This document shows, one piece after another, positions 1 through 7,175 of a stretch of DNA of 9,851 nt. A model generated the notes under the pieces. That model did not search any database, was not told where the DNA came from, and saw only the letters and a program-made list of their open reading frames with translations. Position numbers and translations under genes: made by a program. Numbering within the stretch: position 1 is the first letter of the stretch; each line of letters opens with the position of its first letter. The stretch is from Polynucleobacter meluiroseus. Its GTDB lineage: Bacteria; Verrucomicrobiota; Verrucomicrobiia; Opitutales; UBA953. The stretch lies in the NCBI GenBank assembly GCA_943323725.2, contig CALPIW020000037.1, positions 1-9,851 on the forward strand, written 5' to 3'.

Positions 1-1079
1 CCGGCGTCTACACGATCGTCTCGCCCGGCGCGCCGTGGGGACTGCCTCTCGCTGAACGCACGCTCGCCGACGCCTTGCGTTCCGCGGGCTACCGCACCGC
101 GCTCACGGGCAAGTGGCACCTTGGCGAATTCGAGAAAGCCGACCAGCCCAACGCCCGCGGGTTCGATCACCAGTATGGCCACTTCTTCGGGATGCTCGAT
201 TACTTCACCCATGAACGGATGAACAAGCTCGACTGGTATCGCAACGGCGAGCCGCTCAAGGAAGAAGGCTACACGACGCACCTGATCGCCAAGGAGGCCT
301 GCAAGGTCATCGCGACTGGAGATCAATCCAAACCCCTCTTCCTCTATGTGCCCTTCAACGGCGTCCACAGCCCCTTCCAAGTCCCGGACAGCTACCTCAA
401 GCCCTACGCCCACCTGAAAGGCAACCGCCAGAAACTCGCCGGGATGCTCGCCGCGGTCGACGAAGCCATCGGCCAGATCGAAGCGGCGCTCAAGCAGGCC
501 GGCCGCTTGGAGAATACGCTCATCGTCTTCTCCAGCGACAACGGCGGCCCGCCCCCGGGCGACAACACCCCGCTCCGTGACTTCAAAGGATCGATCTTCG
601 AGGGCGGCACCCGTGCCGCGGCTTTCGCCACGTGGCCGGGCCGCATTCCGGCCGGGCAGCGTATCCGCCAGCCGATGCACATGGTCGACTGGTATCCCAC
701 CCTGATCAAGCAGGCCGGCGGCTCCCTCGAACAGAAGCTGCCGATCGACGGCCTCGACGTCTGGCCGATGCTGACGAAGCAGGCCGCCTCGCCCCATGAC
801 GCCATCCTCTCGGTGTCGACCCAAGGCCCGAGCCGGGCGGCGGTCCGCATGGGCGACTGGAAACTGATCGTGGACGGCGGAGCCGACGACGGCGCGACGA
901 CGGGTAAGAAGAAAAGCCAGAAGGCTGCCGGCAAATATGAACAGGTCGCGCTTTACCATCTCGCCGATGACCCGGCAGAAGCCAAGAACCTCGCCACGGC
1001 CGAACCCGAACGCGTCAAGGCCATGCGCGTACGGCTCGCCGAACTGACCAAGGACGCGGTACCCTCCGGCGTACGTTAA
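1..1079 (+). CDS. Sulfatase, arylsulfatase B-like (5' end missing)
   Basis: The reading frame is open from nucleotide 3 of the window to the TAA at 1077-1079, so this is the C-terminal part of a longer gene. A TTG at 75 is not a credible start, because family-like sequence (AERTLADALRSAGYRTAL) runs through it. Visible sulfatase landmarks are GKWHLG (codons at 108-125, with the conserved Lys and His), NGVHSP, a metal-binding SSDNGG and the GSIFEGGTR block, followed by HMVDWYPTL, GLDVW and RMGDWKL of the C-terminal subdomain. The formylglycine motif C/S-x-P-x-R and the signal peptide must lie upstream of the window, so activity cannot be confirmed. The family hydrolyses sulfate esters, usually on polysaccharides or glycosaminoglycan-like substrates, outside the cytoplasm. 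The next sulfatase begins 3 nt after the stop, which suggests co-transcription and translational coupling. A Lys-rich stretch (GKKKSQKAAGK, 903-935) sits in the C-terminal subdomain. The substrate is unknown. Confidence 0.93.
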   Translation, partial: GVYTIVSPGAPWGLPLAERTLADALRSAGYRTALTGKWHLGEFEKADQPNARGFDHQYGHFFGMLDYFTHERMNKLDWYRNGEPLKEEGYTTHLIAKEACKVIATGDQSKPLFLYVPFNGVHSPFQVPDSYLKPYAHLKGNRQKLAGMLAAVDEAIGQIEAALKQAGRLENTLIVFSSDNGGPPPGDNTPLRDFKGSIFEGGTRAAAFATWPGRIPAGQRIRQPMHMVDWYPTLIKQAGGSLEQKLPIDGLDVWPMLTKQAASPHDAILSVSTQGPSRAAVRMGDWKLIVDGGADDGATTGKKKSQKAAGKYEQVALYHLADDPAEAKNLATAEPERVKAMRVRLAELTKDAVPSGVR

Positions 1080-1082
1080 GCC

Positions 1083-2507
1083 ATGCGCCTCCTCTGCCTG
1101 CTCGCCTCCGCCCTCCTCCTGGGCGCCGCGGAACCGACGAAGCCCAACTTCGTCTTCGTGCTCATCGACGACATGGGCTGGGGCGACTTCTCCTGCTTCG
1201 GCAATACGGAGGCGAAGACCCCGAACATCGACCGGCTGGCCGCCGAAGGCCTTCGCTTCGAGCAGTTCTACGTCAATTCGCCGATCTGCTCCCCTTCGCG
1301 GTGCGCCTTCGTCACCGGACAATATCCGCAACGCTGGCGCATCAACTCGTTCCTCGAATCCCGGGCGGCCAACGAAGCCAAAGGCAACGCGCAGTGGCTC
1401 GAACCCCGGGCGCCTTCGCTCGCGCGCACCCTGCAAGCCGGCGGCTACGCCACCGGGCACTTCGGCAAATGGCATCTCGGCGGCCAGCGTGATGTCGTCG
1501 ACGCGCCGGCCATCACGGCTTACGGCTACGACGCCTCGTTGACGAACTTCGAAGGGATGGGTCCGAAACTCCTGCCGCTCACGCGCAAGCCCGGCGACAA
1601 GGAGCCGAAGAAGATCTGGGCCGATGCCGAGCGCCTTGGCGGCCCGGTGACCTGGATGAACCGCACCGAGATCACCTCCGGTTATGTCGATGCCGCCCTG
1701 AAGTTCATCGACACCGCCGCGGCCAAGCAGCAGCCGTTCTACGTCGATCTCTGGCCGGACGACGTCCACAGCCCCTACTTCCCTCCCTTGGAGAAATGGT
1801 CGCCGGAAAAACATCGGATCTACCTCGCGGTGCTCGAGGAGATGGACCGTCAGCTCGGCCGACTTTTCGAACGCGTCCGCACCGACCCCGCTCTCCGCGC
1901 CAACACGGTCTTCGTCATCTGCTCCGATAACGGACCCGAACCCGGCGCCGGCAGCGCCGGCCCCTTCCGCGGCAGCAAGACGCAGATCTTCGAAGGCGGC
2001 CTACGCTCTTCGCTCATCGTCTGGGCTCCCGGTCGCATGGCGAAGGAACGGATCGGCGGCACCGACGCAGCCTCGGTCTTCGCCGCCATGGACCTGGCTC
2101 CTTCATTGACGCGACTGGCCGGACTGCCTGCCTCCGCCGGACTCGACGGCGTCGACCTGTCGGCGACCCTGCTGGGCGGAACTTCACCCGTCCCCCCGAG
2201 GTCGCTCTGCTGGCGGCGCCCGCCCGACCGGAAGACATGGGCGCCCGCGCTGGCGACCCCTCAGCCCGATCTCGCGATCCGCGAAGGCGATTGGAAACTG
2301 CTCTGTGACTATGACGGCATGAAGCCGCTGCTCTTCAATCTGGGCAAGGACCGGGGCGAGACGACCGACCTTGCGGCCCGCGAACCGGCCGTCGTCGCCC
2401 GACTCACGTCCGCAGTACTCGCCTGGCATCGCTCCCTGCCGGCCGACAACGGCCCGGCGCTCGGCGCGGAATCCGGCAAAGCCGGCGCGAAGAAGAAAAA
2501 GAAGTGA
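1083..2507 (+). CDS. Secreted formylglycine-dependent sulfatase
   Basis: This is a full-length 474-aa type I sulfatase. Residues 1-16 form a signal peptide with a Leu/Ala core and probable cleavage near LLLGAA, so the enzyme should act in the periplasm or outside the cell. The metal-binding Asp pair is in LIDDMGWGD (residues 29-30). CSPSR at 69-73 is the maturation motif, in which Cys69 would become formylglycine. GHFGKWHLGG (126-134), DDVHSP (226-231), CSDNGPEP (280-287) and GSKTQIFEGG (297-306) supply the other expected active-site blocks. REGDWKLL (400-407) marks the C-terminal subdomain. The length fits the family and no key residue is missing. The ATG at 1083 is chosen because it begins the signal peptide; it lies 3 nt after the upstream sulfatase stop and has no clear Shine-Dalgarno. 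The protein ends in a run of five lysines (470-474), which is unusual. The Cys-type motif needs a formylglycine-generating enzyme or anaerobic maturase encoded elsewhere. The substrate is unknown; a sulfated polysaccharide is inferred. Confidence 0.95.
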   Translation: MRLLCLLASALLLGAAEPTKPNFVFVLIDDMGWGDFSCFGNTEAKTPNIDRLAAEGLRFEQFYVNSPICSPSRCAFVTGQYPQRWRINSFLESRAANEAKGNAQWLEPRAPSLARTLQAGGYATGHFGKWHLGGQRDVVDAPAITAYGYDASLTNFEGMGPKLLPLTRKPGDKEPKKIWADAERLGGPVTWMNRTEITSGYVDAALKFIDTAAAKQQPFYVDLWPDDVHSPYFPPLEKWSPEKHRIYLAVLEEMDRQLGRLFERVRTDPALRANTVFVICSDNGPEPGAGSAGPFRGSKTQIFEGGLRSSLIVWAPGRMAKERIGGTDAASVFAAMDLAPSLTRLAGLPASAGLDGVDLSATLLGGTSPVPPRSLCWRRPPDRKTWAPALATPQPDLAIREGDWKLLCDYDGMKPLLFNLGKDRGETTDLAAREPAVVARLTSAVLAWHRSLPADNGPALGAESGKAGAKKKKK

Positions 2508-2511
2508 GTGC

Positions 2512-3570
2512 CTATTTGGCAGACTTAGCCTGCTCGCGGGCGAGGACATCGAGGTGCGCGAAGTCGGGCGCGGGCATGTCCATCCGACGAGCCAGCCAGA
2601 CATAGGCGGCCTTCAAGGACGGCCACGTCGGCTGGTGGCCGGAATGATGGTCGAACATCTCAATGCCGCCTGCCCGACCCGTGAGCTCCCGTGTCTTGCG
2701 GGCCGCGGCCAACAAAGGGCCGCACGTCGCCTCGCTGTCGTATTGTCCGGCGATCAGGAAGAACGGCGGAGCATAGACGGCGAGCAGCTGATCCTGCGAA
2801 AGCCCGTCAGCGCGCATGGCCTTCAGCTTATCGCCGAAATACCAGGCGTCGCCCCAATTGGAGGAATCCCATGCCAGGCCGAAATCGCTCGCGACGATCG
2901 CCTTGAAGCGCGGATCGAGACATCCGGCGTAGAAGGCCATCTTGCCACCGAGCGAATGCCCCATCACCGCGAGACGAGCCGAGTCGACCTGCGCATCCGC
3001 CGCCAGGAGATCGGCCGCCAAGAGCGTGTCATGGGTGAGCTTACCCATGCCCGTCCATCCAGGCTCCTGCCGGGCGAGCTTGGCCGCGGCGTCACGCCAG
3101 ATGCCCATCCCGCCCTTGCTCGCTTTCTGCTCGGCTGTCGTCAGCAGGTTGAACGGATAGGCTTCGACCGCCGCGACGACGTAGCCCTGGCGGACGAGGT
3201 GTAGGCCGAAGAACGCCGTATTGCGCTCCGGTCCGAGCCGTTGCTTCGTCCGCAGATCGTAACCGCACATCCGATCGGGATCGTAGAACGGCACGACGAC
3301 TCCGGCGGTCCGGCCTTCCAGACGCAGAGGCCTCAGGAGGAGGACGCGCTGCCAGGTCTCCGGGCCGGTGCGTTGCCGGAAGAGCTGCGCTTGGAAATCC
3401 GGAGTGTCGAAGGACTCGACCAGCTCCGCCGGACCAGCCTGACCGAAAGGCGACCTCGGGGAGCCCAGCGCCTGCCGCCATTTCTGCTGCGAACCATCGC
3501 CCCACTTCGGGCCGTCGGCGGCGGACACCCCTGCGACAATAAGACAGAAAATGAGGGCTAAGCGGGGCAC
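2512..3570 (-). CDS. Secreted alpha/beta hydrolase, probable esterase
   Basis: This is a 352-aa protein starting at a GTG (3570-3568). Residues 1-17 or 1-18 form a signal peptide (MPRLALIFCLIVAGVSA), which supports this start. The alpha/beta-hydrolase fold is shown by the nucleophile elbow GHSLGG (204-209, Ser206), a likely acid Asp in LIAGQYD (Asp278) and a likely catalytic His in HSGHQPTW (His312). Other family-like blocks are VVVPFYDP, RQGYVVAAVEAYPFN and DSARLAVMGHS. The pattern resembles secreted acetyl-xylan-esterase-like or dienelactone-hydrolase-like proteins of polysaccharide degraders, but the exact family is not certain; a peptidase or lipase role is not excluded. The gene converges on the plus-strand sulfatase with only 4 nt between stop codons, so the two transcripts probably overlap at their 3' ends. 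It is divergent from the cytochrome-like gene at 3704. A GAGG lies just 2 nt before the GTG, too close for a standard ribosome binding site. Confidence 0.87.
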   Translation of the reverse strand: MPRLALIFCLIVAGVSAADGPKWGDGSQQKWRQALGSPRSPFGQAGPAELVESFDTPDFQAQLFRQRTGPETWQRVLLLRPLRLEGRTAGVVVPFYDPDRMCGYDLRTKQRLGPERNTAFFGLHLVRQGYVVAAVEAYPFNLLTTAEQKASKGGMGIWRDAAAKLARQEPGWTGMGKLTHDTLLAADLLAADAQVDSARLAVMGHSLGGKMAFYAGCLDPRFKAIVASDFGLAWDSSNWGDAWYFGDKLKAMRADGLSQDQLLAVYAPPFFLIAGQYDSEATCGPLLAAARKTRELTGRAGGIEMFDHHSGHQPTWPSLKAAYVWLARRMDMPAPDFAHLDVLAREQAKSAK

Positions 3571-3703
3571 GACCTCGCTAAAATAGTCGCCTGTCTTGGG
3601 CCCGCAACCGCCAAACCCCGCCTGCTAATTGCTCGCAACCCCGGACGGTCTACAGTGTCCTATCTTAGTCCGTCGCATCCCCCGACCGTTCACCTCCGCC
3701 CCC
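3571..3703. promoter_or_regulatory. Divergent intergenic region, candidate promoters both ways
   Basis: This 133-nt gap separates the 5' ends of the minus-strand hydrolase and the plus-strand PSCyt1 gene, so it should carry promoters for both. By eye, the plus strand has TTGCTC (3629-3634), 16 nt, then TACAGT (3651-3656), a weak sigma70-like pair. The minus strand has TTGCGG, 16 nt, then TATTTT, with the GTG only 9 nt further on; if real, the hydrolase mRNA would be nearly leaderless. GCAACC occurs twice 31 nt apart (3604 and 3635). No strong operator palindrome or terminator hairpin was seen. All of these matches are weak and could be chance. Confidence 0.25.
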
Positions 3704-6670
3704 ATGCCGCGCCTTCCGTCCGTCCTCCTGCTTCTGGCGACCGCCGCCACCGTGTCCGCCGTCGACTTCAACCGCGAGGTCCGGCCGATCCTGGCCCAGC
3801 ACTGCTTCGCCTGCCACGGCATGGACGAGCATTCGCGCAAAGGAAAACTCCGCCTCGACCTCGTCGAATCCGCCTACGGCAAAGGGAAGTCCGGTGAAGT
3901 CGCCATCGTCCCGGGTCAGCCTGACAAAAGCGAAGTCATCCATCGCATCTTCTCCGAAGATCCGGACGACATCATGCCGCCTCCTGAGGCGAAGAAGCCG
4001 ATCTCTGCGAAGGACAAGGCGACCCTGCGCGCTTGGATCGCCGAAGGCGGCGTCTACCAACCACACTGGGCCTTCTCCGCGCCGAAGCAGGCACCCCTGC
4101 CGCAGACCGGCGTGCATCCGATCGACGCCTTCGTGCGCACCCGACTCGAGAAGGCCGGCCTGAAGCCTTCGCCTGAAGCCGACCGCTACGCCCTCGTGCG
4201 CCGCGTGACGCTGGACCTCACCGGCGTGCCGCCCACCCCCGAAGAGGCCGACGCCTTCGTCCAGGACAATTCGCCCGAAGCCTACGAGAAACTCGTCGAC
4301 CGCCTGCTCGCCTCGCCGCGCTACGGCGAACGCTGGGCCCGCCGCTGGCTCGACCTCGCCCGCTACGCCGACACCAACGGCTTCGAGAAAGACCGCCCGC
4401 GCACGATCTGGCCCTACCGCGACTGGGTCGTGCAGGCCCTCAACACCGATCTGCCCTACGACCAGTTCGGCATCAAGCAGCTCGCCGGCGACCTCCTCCC
4501 CGGAGCCACGCCCGACGACCACGTCGCCACCGGCTTCCACCGTAACACGATGCTCAACGAGGAAGGCGGCATCGACCCCAATGAATACCGCTTCTACGCG
4601 ATGGTCGACCGCGTGGGTGCGACCGGCGCGGCCTGGATGGGCCTGACGATGAACTGCGCGCAGTGTCACACCCACAAGTATGACCCGATCCTGCACACGG
4701 ATTACTTCGGCGTCATGGCGCTGCTGAACAACGCCGACGAACCGACCTATCATATTCCGCCGGCCGACCTCGCCGCACAGGTCGCGGAACACGCCCGCAA
4801 GATCGCCGCCGCCGAAGAATCCCTCCCCGGCAAGTTCCCCGGAGGCGTGGCCGCCCTCGACCCCAAGGTCGACGCGTGGATCGCCGCCGAAGCCCCCAAG
4901 GCTTCGAAGTGGGAAGTGCTTCGCCCGACATCCCTCAAGACCACGATGCCGAAACTCGAAGTGCAGCCTGACGGCTTCATCCTCGGCGGCGGCGACAGCA
5001 GCAAGAGCGACGTCTATGACCTGACCTTCGATCGCGCCCATAAAGGCGTCATCGCCCTCCGCCTCGAAGTCGCGGACCACCCTTCCCTGCCCAACGACGG
5101 CCCGGGCCTGACCGGCTACGAGGGACCGCTCGGCGGCTTCTTCCTCAGCGAGCTCCAAGCCTGGCACGGCAGCCAGCGTCTTGCATTCGACGAGGCCTTC
5201 GCGACCAACGACGAAGAGGAAGATCGGATCAGCGATGCCGCCGCCGCGCCCAAGGCCAAAGCCAAGGCGAAGGGCAAGGCCGCCCGAAAGAAGAACAACG
5301 CCTCGGCCGCGCTCGACGGCGAGATGTCGAGCGGCTGGCAGGTGCTGGGTGGCTACGGTCAGCGCCAGACGGCCGTCTTCCGTTTCGCCAAGCCGACCGA
5401 CCTTCCCGCCGGCTGGACCCTGAAGATGCTTTTCGAAAAGCATTTCTCCTGCTCGCTCGGCCACTTCCGCCTCTCCGTCACCACCGACGAGCAGGCCACC
5501 GCCACCGGCCACCCCGCGGCGATCGAGGCCATGCTCGCCGGCGCCGCCCCGCAGGATCGGGACGCCCTGCGGATGCGCTTCCTCGAGACCGCGCCCGAAG
5601 TCGCCGTACATGCCAAGGCCCTCGCCGCCCTGCGCAAGCGCATCCCGCGCGGCCAGCCCACGCTCGTCATGCGCGAGCGCCCCGCCGCCAACCCTCGTAC
5701 GACCGTGCGTTACCACCGCGGCGAATACCTGAACCCGCGCGAAGAAGTGAAGCCCGGCGTGCCCGCCTTCCTGCCCGGCCTGCCCAAGGACGCCCCGGCC
5801 AACCGCCTGACCTTCGCCCGCTGGCTCTTCGCGCCCGAGAATCCGCTGACCGCCCGCGTGGCCGTGAACCGCCAGTGGCAGGCCTTCTTCGGCCGCGGCT
5901 TCGTCGCCTCGCTCGAGGACTTCGGCTACCAGAGCGAAGCCCCCACGCACCCTGAGTTGCTCGACTGGCTCGCCGTCGAATTCCAGCGTACCGGCTGGTC
6001 GATGAAGAAGCTGCACCGCCTCATCGTCACCAGCGCCACCTACCGCCAGTCCTCGCGCGTCACGCCCGAGCTCGCCGAAAAGGACCGTGAGAACCTGCTG
6101 CTCGCCCGCGGCAGCCGCTTCCGCCTCGACGCCGAAGTCATCCGCGACGGCGCGCTGCAGGCGGCCGGCCTGATCTCCTTCAAGATGGGCGGCCCTGGCG
6201 TCTACCCACCCCAGCCCGCGAGCGTGACCAGCGAAGGCGCCTATGGTAAGATCGATTGGAAGCCCAGCGAAGGCGAGGACCGCTACCGTCGTTCGCTCTA
6301 CACCTTCATCAAGCGCACCGCCCCGTTCGCGATGGCCACGACCTTCGACGCGCCCACCGGCGAGGCCTGCATCGCCCGCCGCGACGTCTCCAACAGCCCG
6401 CTCCAGGCCCTCACCCTGCTCAACGACGAGATGTTCATGGAAGCCTCGCGCGCCCTCGGCGCAAAGGCCATGACGGCGGCGAATGATGACGGCGGCCGCA
6501 TCGCCTTCGTCCTCCGCCGATGCGTCACCCGCCCGCCGGCGCCCGATGAGACGAAGACCATGCAGGCCTTCGTCGACGCGCAACGCGCCCGCCAGGTCCC
6601 CGAGAAGGACGTCTGGACGGCCCTCGCCCGTGCCGTGCTCAACCTCGACGAGAGCATCGTGCATCCGTAA
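3704..6670 (+). CDS. PSCyt1-DUF1549-DUF1553 secreted cytochrome-like protein
   Basis: This is a 988-aa exported protein. The ATG at 3704 is preferred over a TTG at 3629 because it begins a clean signal peptide (MPRLPSVLLLLATAATVSA, cleavage near residue 19); the 25 residues before it look untranslated. Domains in order: a cytochrome-c-like PSCyt1 region (about 25-110) with CFACH (Cys34, Cys37, His38) and MPPP (Met91, a possible heme ligand); DUF1549 (about 137-345) with GERWARRWLDLARYADTNG and a second CAQCH (Cys318, Cys321, His322); a beta-rich insert (about 380-630) with FFLSELQAW, resembling the discoidin-like region of long family members; and DUF1553 (about 697-960) with NRLTFARWLFAPENPLTARV, VNRQWQAFFGRG and RRDVSNSPLQALTLLND. 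Covalent c-type heme is expected from CxxCH, but the reaction is unknown. The family is common in Planctomycetota and Verrucomicrobiota and often sits next to DUF1501, as here. The insert is interrupted by a Lys/Ala-rich tract at 511-532. There is no clear Shine-Dalgarno. Confidence 0.95.
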   Translation: MPRLPSVLLLLATAATVSAVDFNREVRPILAQHCFACHGMDEHSRKGKLRLDLVESAYGKGKSGEVAIVPGQPDKSEVIHRIFSEDPDDIMPPPEAKKPISAKDKATLRAWIAEGGVYQPHWAFSAPKQAPLPQTGVHPIDAFVRTRLEKAGLKPSPEADRYALVRRVTLDLTGVPPTPEEADAFVQDNSPEAYEKLVDRLLASPRYGERWARRWLDLARYADTNGFEKDRPRTIWPYRDWVVQALNTDLPYDQFGIKQLAGDLLPGATPDDHVATGFHRNTMLNEEGGIDPNEYRFYAMVDRVGATGAAWMGLTMNCAQCHTHKYDPILHTDYFGVMALLNNADEPTYHIPPADLAAQVAEHARKIAAAEESLPGKFPGGVAALDPKVDAWIAAEAPKASKWEVLRPTSLKTTMPKLEVQPDGFILGGGDSSKSDVYDLTFDRAHKGVIALRLEVADHPSLPNDGPGLTGYEGPLGGFFLSELQAWHGSQRLAFDEAFATNDEEEDRISDAAAAPKAKAKAKGKAARKKNNASAALDGEMSSGWQVLGGYGQRQTAVFRFAKPTDLPAGWTLKMLFEKHFSCSLGHFRLSVTTDEQATATGHPAAIEAMLAGAAPQDRDALRMRFLETAPEVAVHAKALAALRKRIPRGQPTLVMRERPAANPRTTVRYHRGEYLNPREEVKPGVPAFLPGLPKDAPANRLTFARWLFAPENPLTARVAVNRQWQAFFGRGFVASLEDFGYQSEAPTHPELLDWLAVEFQRTGWSMKKLHRLIVTSATYRQSSRVTPELAEKDRENLLLARGSRFRLDAEVIRDGALQAAGLISFKMGGPGVYPPQPASVTSEGAYGKIDWKPSEGEDRYRRSLYTFIKRTAPFAMATTFDAPTGEACIARRDVSNSPLQALTLLNDEMFMEASRALGAKAMTAANDDGGRIAFVLRRCVTRPPAPDETKTMQAFVDAQRARQVPEKDVWTALARAVLNLDESIVHP
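5234..5299 (+). other. Low-complexity Lys/Ala-rich tract within the DUF1553 protein
   Basis: This in-frame stretch encodes residues 511-532 of the cytochrome-like protein and consists almost wholly of Ala, Lys, Gly, Pro and Arg (core PKAKAKAKGKAARKK). It follows a very acidic patch (TNDEEEDRISD, 501-511) and lies between FFLSELQAW and the ALDGEMSSGW segment, which appear to be two halves of one beta-rich domain. It is probably a flexible, strongly basic loop. The reading frame is not disturbed. Repeated gcc-aag codon pairs suggest growth by slippage. Confidence 0.7.
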
Positions 6671-6686
6671 CGCAGATGAGAAACAC

Positions 6687-6717
6687 GATGAACGATGAGG
6701 GATGGATGATGAATCAT
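6687..6717 (+). repeat. Left arm of imperfect inverted repeat around the S23-like gene
   Basis: This 31-nt purine-rich arm is built from GATGA/GATGG units. The reverse complement of 7138-7168 matches it at 24 of 31 positions without gaps (counted by hand). It begins 16 nt after the stop of the DUF1553 gene and ends 12 nt before the preferred start of the four-helix-bundle gene. The ATGs inside it create several spurious in-frame start codons (6688, 6706, 6709). Part of the match follows from low complexity in both arms, so common descent is plausible but not shown. Confidence 0.6.
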
Positions 6718-6719
6718 AT

Positions 6720-6724
6720 GGGAG
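6720..6724 (+). promoter_or_regulatory. Shine-Dalgarno GGGAG deciding the start at 6730
   Basis: GGGAG lies 5 nt before the ATG at 6730. It is the clearest ribosome binding site seen before any gene start in the window, and it favours 6730 over five upstream in-frame ATGs (6676, 6688, 6706, 6709, 6718). Confidence 0.5.
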
Positions 6725-6729
6725 CAGTA

Positions 6730-7125
6730 ATGGAGGAGCCCCAGGAAGCCGCATCCGGCTACCAGCGACTGGAGATTTGGCGGCTGGCACGTGACCTCTC
6801 CGCGGAGGTGCACAGGATGACACTGGAAGAACTTCCGCGATTCGAGATGCATGAAGTCGGCTCTCAGGTCAGACGCTCCGCCAAATCCATTCGCGCCAAC
6901 ATCGTCGAAGGATACGGTAAGCGTCGCTACAAACTGGAGTTCCTCCGTCATCTCACTTACGCACTGGGCTCGGCCCAAGAAACCCTGGACCATCTGGACA
7001 CCCTTCACGAGACCGGGTCTCTCGTCTCCCAGCAACGACACGCCGAACTCGCGGACCACACTCGCCTGCTCATCGCCAAGCTACGCACCTTCATGCACGG
7101 CGTAGAACTGCACCACAGATCCTGA
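6730..7125 (+). CDS. Four-helix-bundle protein, S23 / 23S-IVS family
   Basis: This is a 131-aa cytoplasmic protein without a signal peptide. It shows the family signature in order: YQRLEIWRLARDLSAEVHRM (helix 1), VGSQVRRSAKSIRANIVEGYG (the conserved R-R-A-x-S-I-x-x-N-I-x-E-G-Y/F-G block), KLEFLRHLTYALGSAQET (helix 3) and a last helix around HAELADHTRLLIAKLRTFM. Proteins of this family are encoded in intervening sequences of 23S rRNA genes and as free-standing genes in many bacteria; the related Avd proteins serve diversity-generating retroelements, but no reverse transcriptase is present here. The molecular role is unknown. The start at 6730 is chosen for its GGGAG ribosome binding site and because the family homology begins soon after; starting at 6676 would add 18 residues encoded by the flanking repeat. 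GC is about 60% by hand count over 6781-7080, against about 73% in a sample of the gene before it (6361-6420). This, the flanking inverted arms and the position between two usually adjacent genes suggest an inserted cassette. Confidence 0.9.
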   Translation: MEEPQEAASGYQRLEIWRLARDLSAEVHRMTLEELPRFEMHEVGSQVRRSAKSIRANIVEGYGKRRYKLEFLRHLTYALGSAQETLDHLDTLHETGSLVSQQRHAELADHTRLLIAKLRTFMHGVELHHRS

Positions 7126-7137
7126 CTCACCTGCTTC

Positions 7138-7168
7138 ATCGTCCATCTTCCATCCTCCATCTTTCATC
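7138..7168 (-). repeat. Right arm of imperfect inverted repeat around the S23-like gene
   Basis: This pyrimidine-rich tract of CCATC/TCATC units is complementary to 6687-6717 at 24 of 31 positions, with 420 nt between the arms. It starts 12 nt after the four-helix-bundle stop and ends 7 nt before the DUF1501 ATG, so it fills the place where a ribosome binding site would normally be. Transcribed together, the arms could pair and loop out the S23-like gene. Confidence 0.6.
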
Positions 7169-7175
7169 TTCAGCC

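Noticed and set aside
1083..1140. Lipoprotein signal in the second sulfatase (Cys5 in MRLLC)
   Set aside because: The cysteine comes too early, before the hydrophobic core, and lacks a proper lipobox; a normal signal peptide is more likely.
2371..3204. A 277-codon plus-strand open frame across the end of the sulfatase and the hydrolase
   Set aside because: It overlaps two well-supported genes in other frames and its Arg/Pro-rich product shows no family motif.
3629..3703. N-terminal extension of the cytochrome-like protein from TTG 3629
   Set aside because: The 25 extra residues would precede an intact signal peptide that starts at ATG 3704, and they lie in the probable promoter region.
6676..6729. 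N-terminal extension of the four-helix-bundle protein from ATG 6676
   Set aside because: The 18 residues are encoded mostly by the flanking GATGA repeat, and the only good ribosome binding site points to ATG 6730. It cannot be fully excluded.
3665..6823. A 1052-codon open frame on the minus strand across the whole DUF1553 gene
   Set aside because: It is antisense to a gene with clear family motifs. Its translation is rich in Gly, Ala, Val, Glu and Arg without recognisable domains, as expected when high GC and codon bias remove stops from the opposite strand.
6730..7125. Avd-type accessory gene of a diversity-generating retroelement
   Set aside because: Avd proteins share the four-helix-bundle fold, but there is no reverse transcriptase, template/variable repeat pair or C-type-lectin target in the window.
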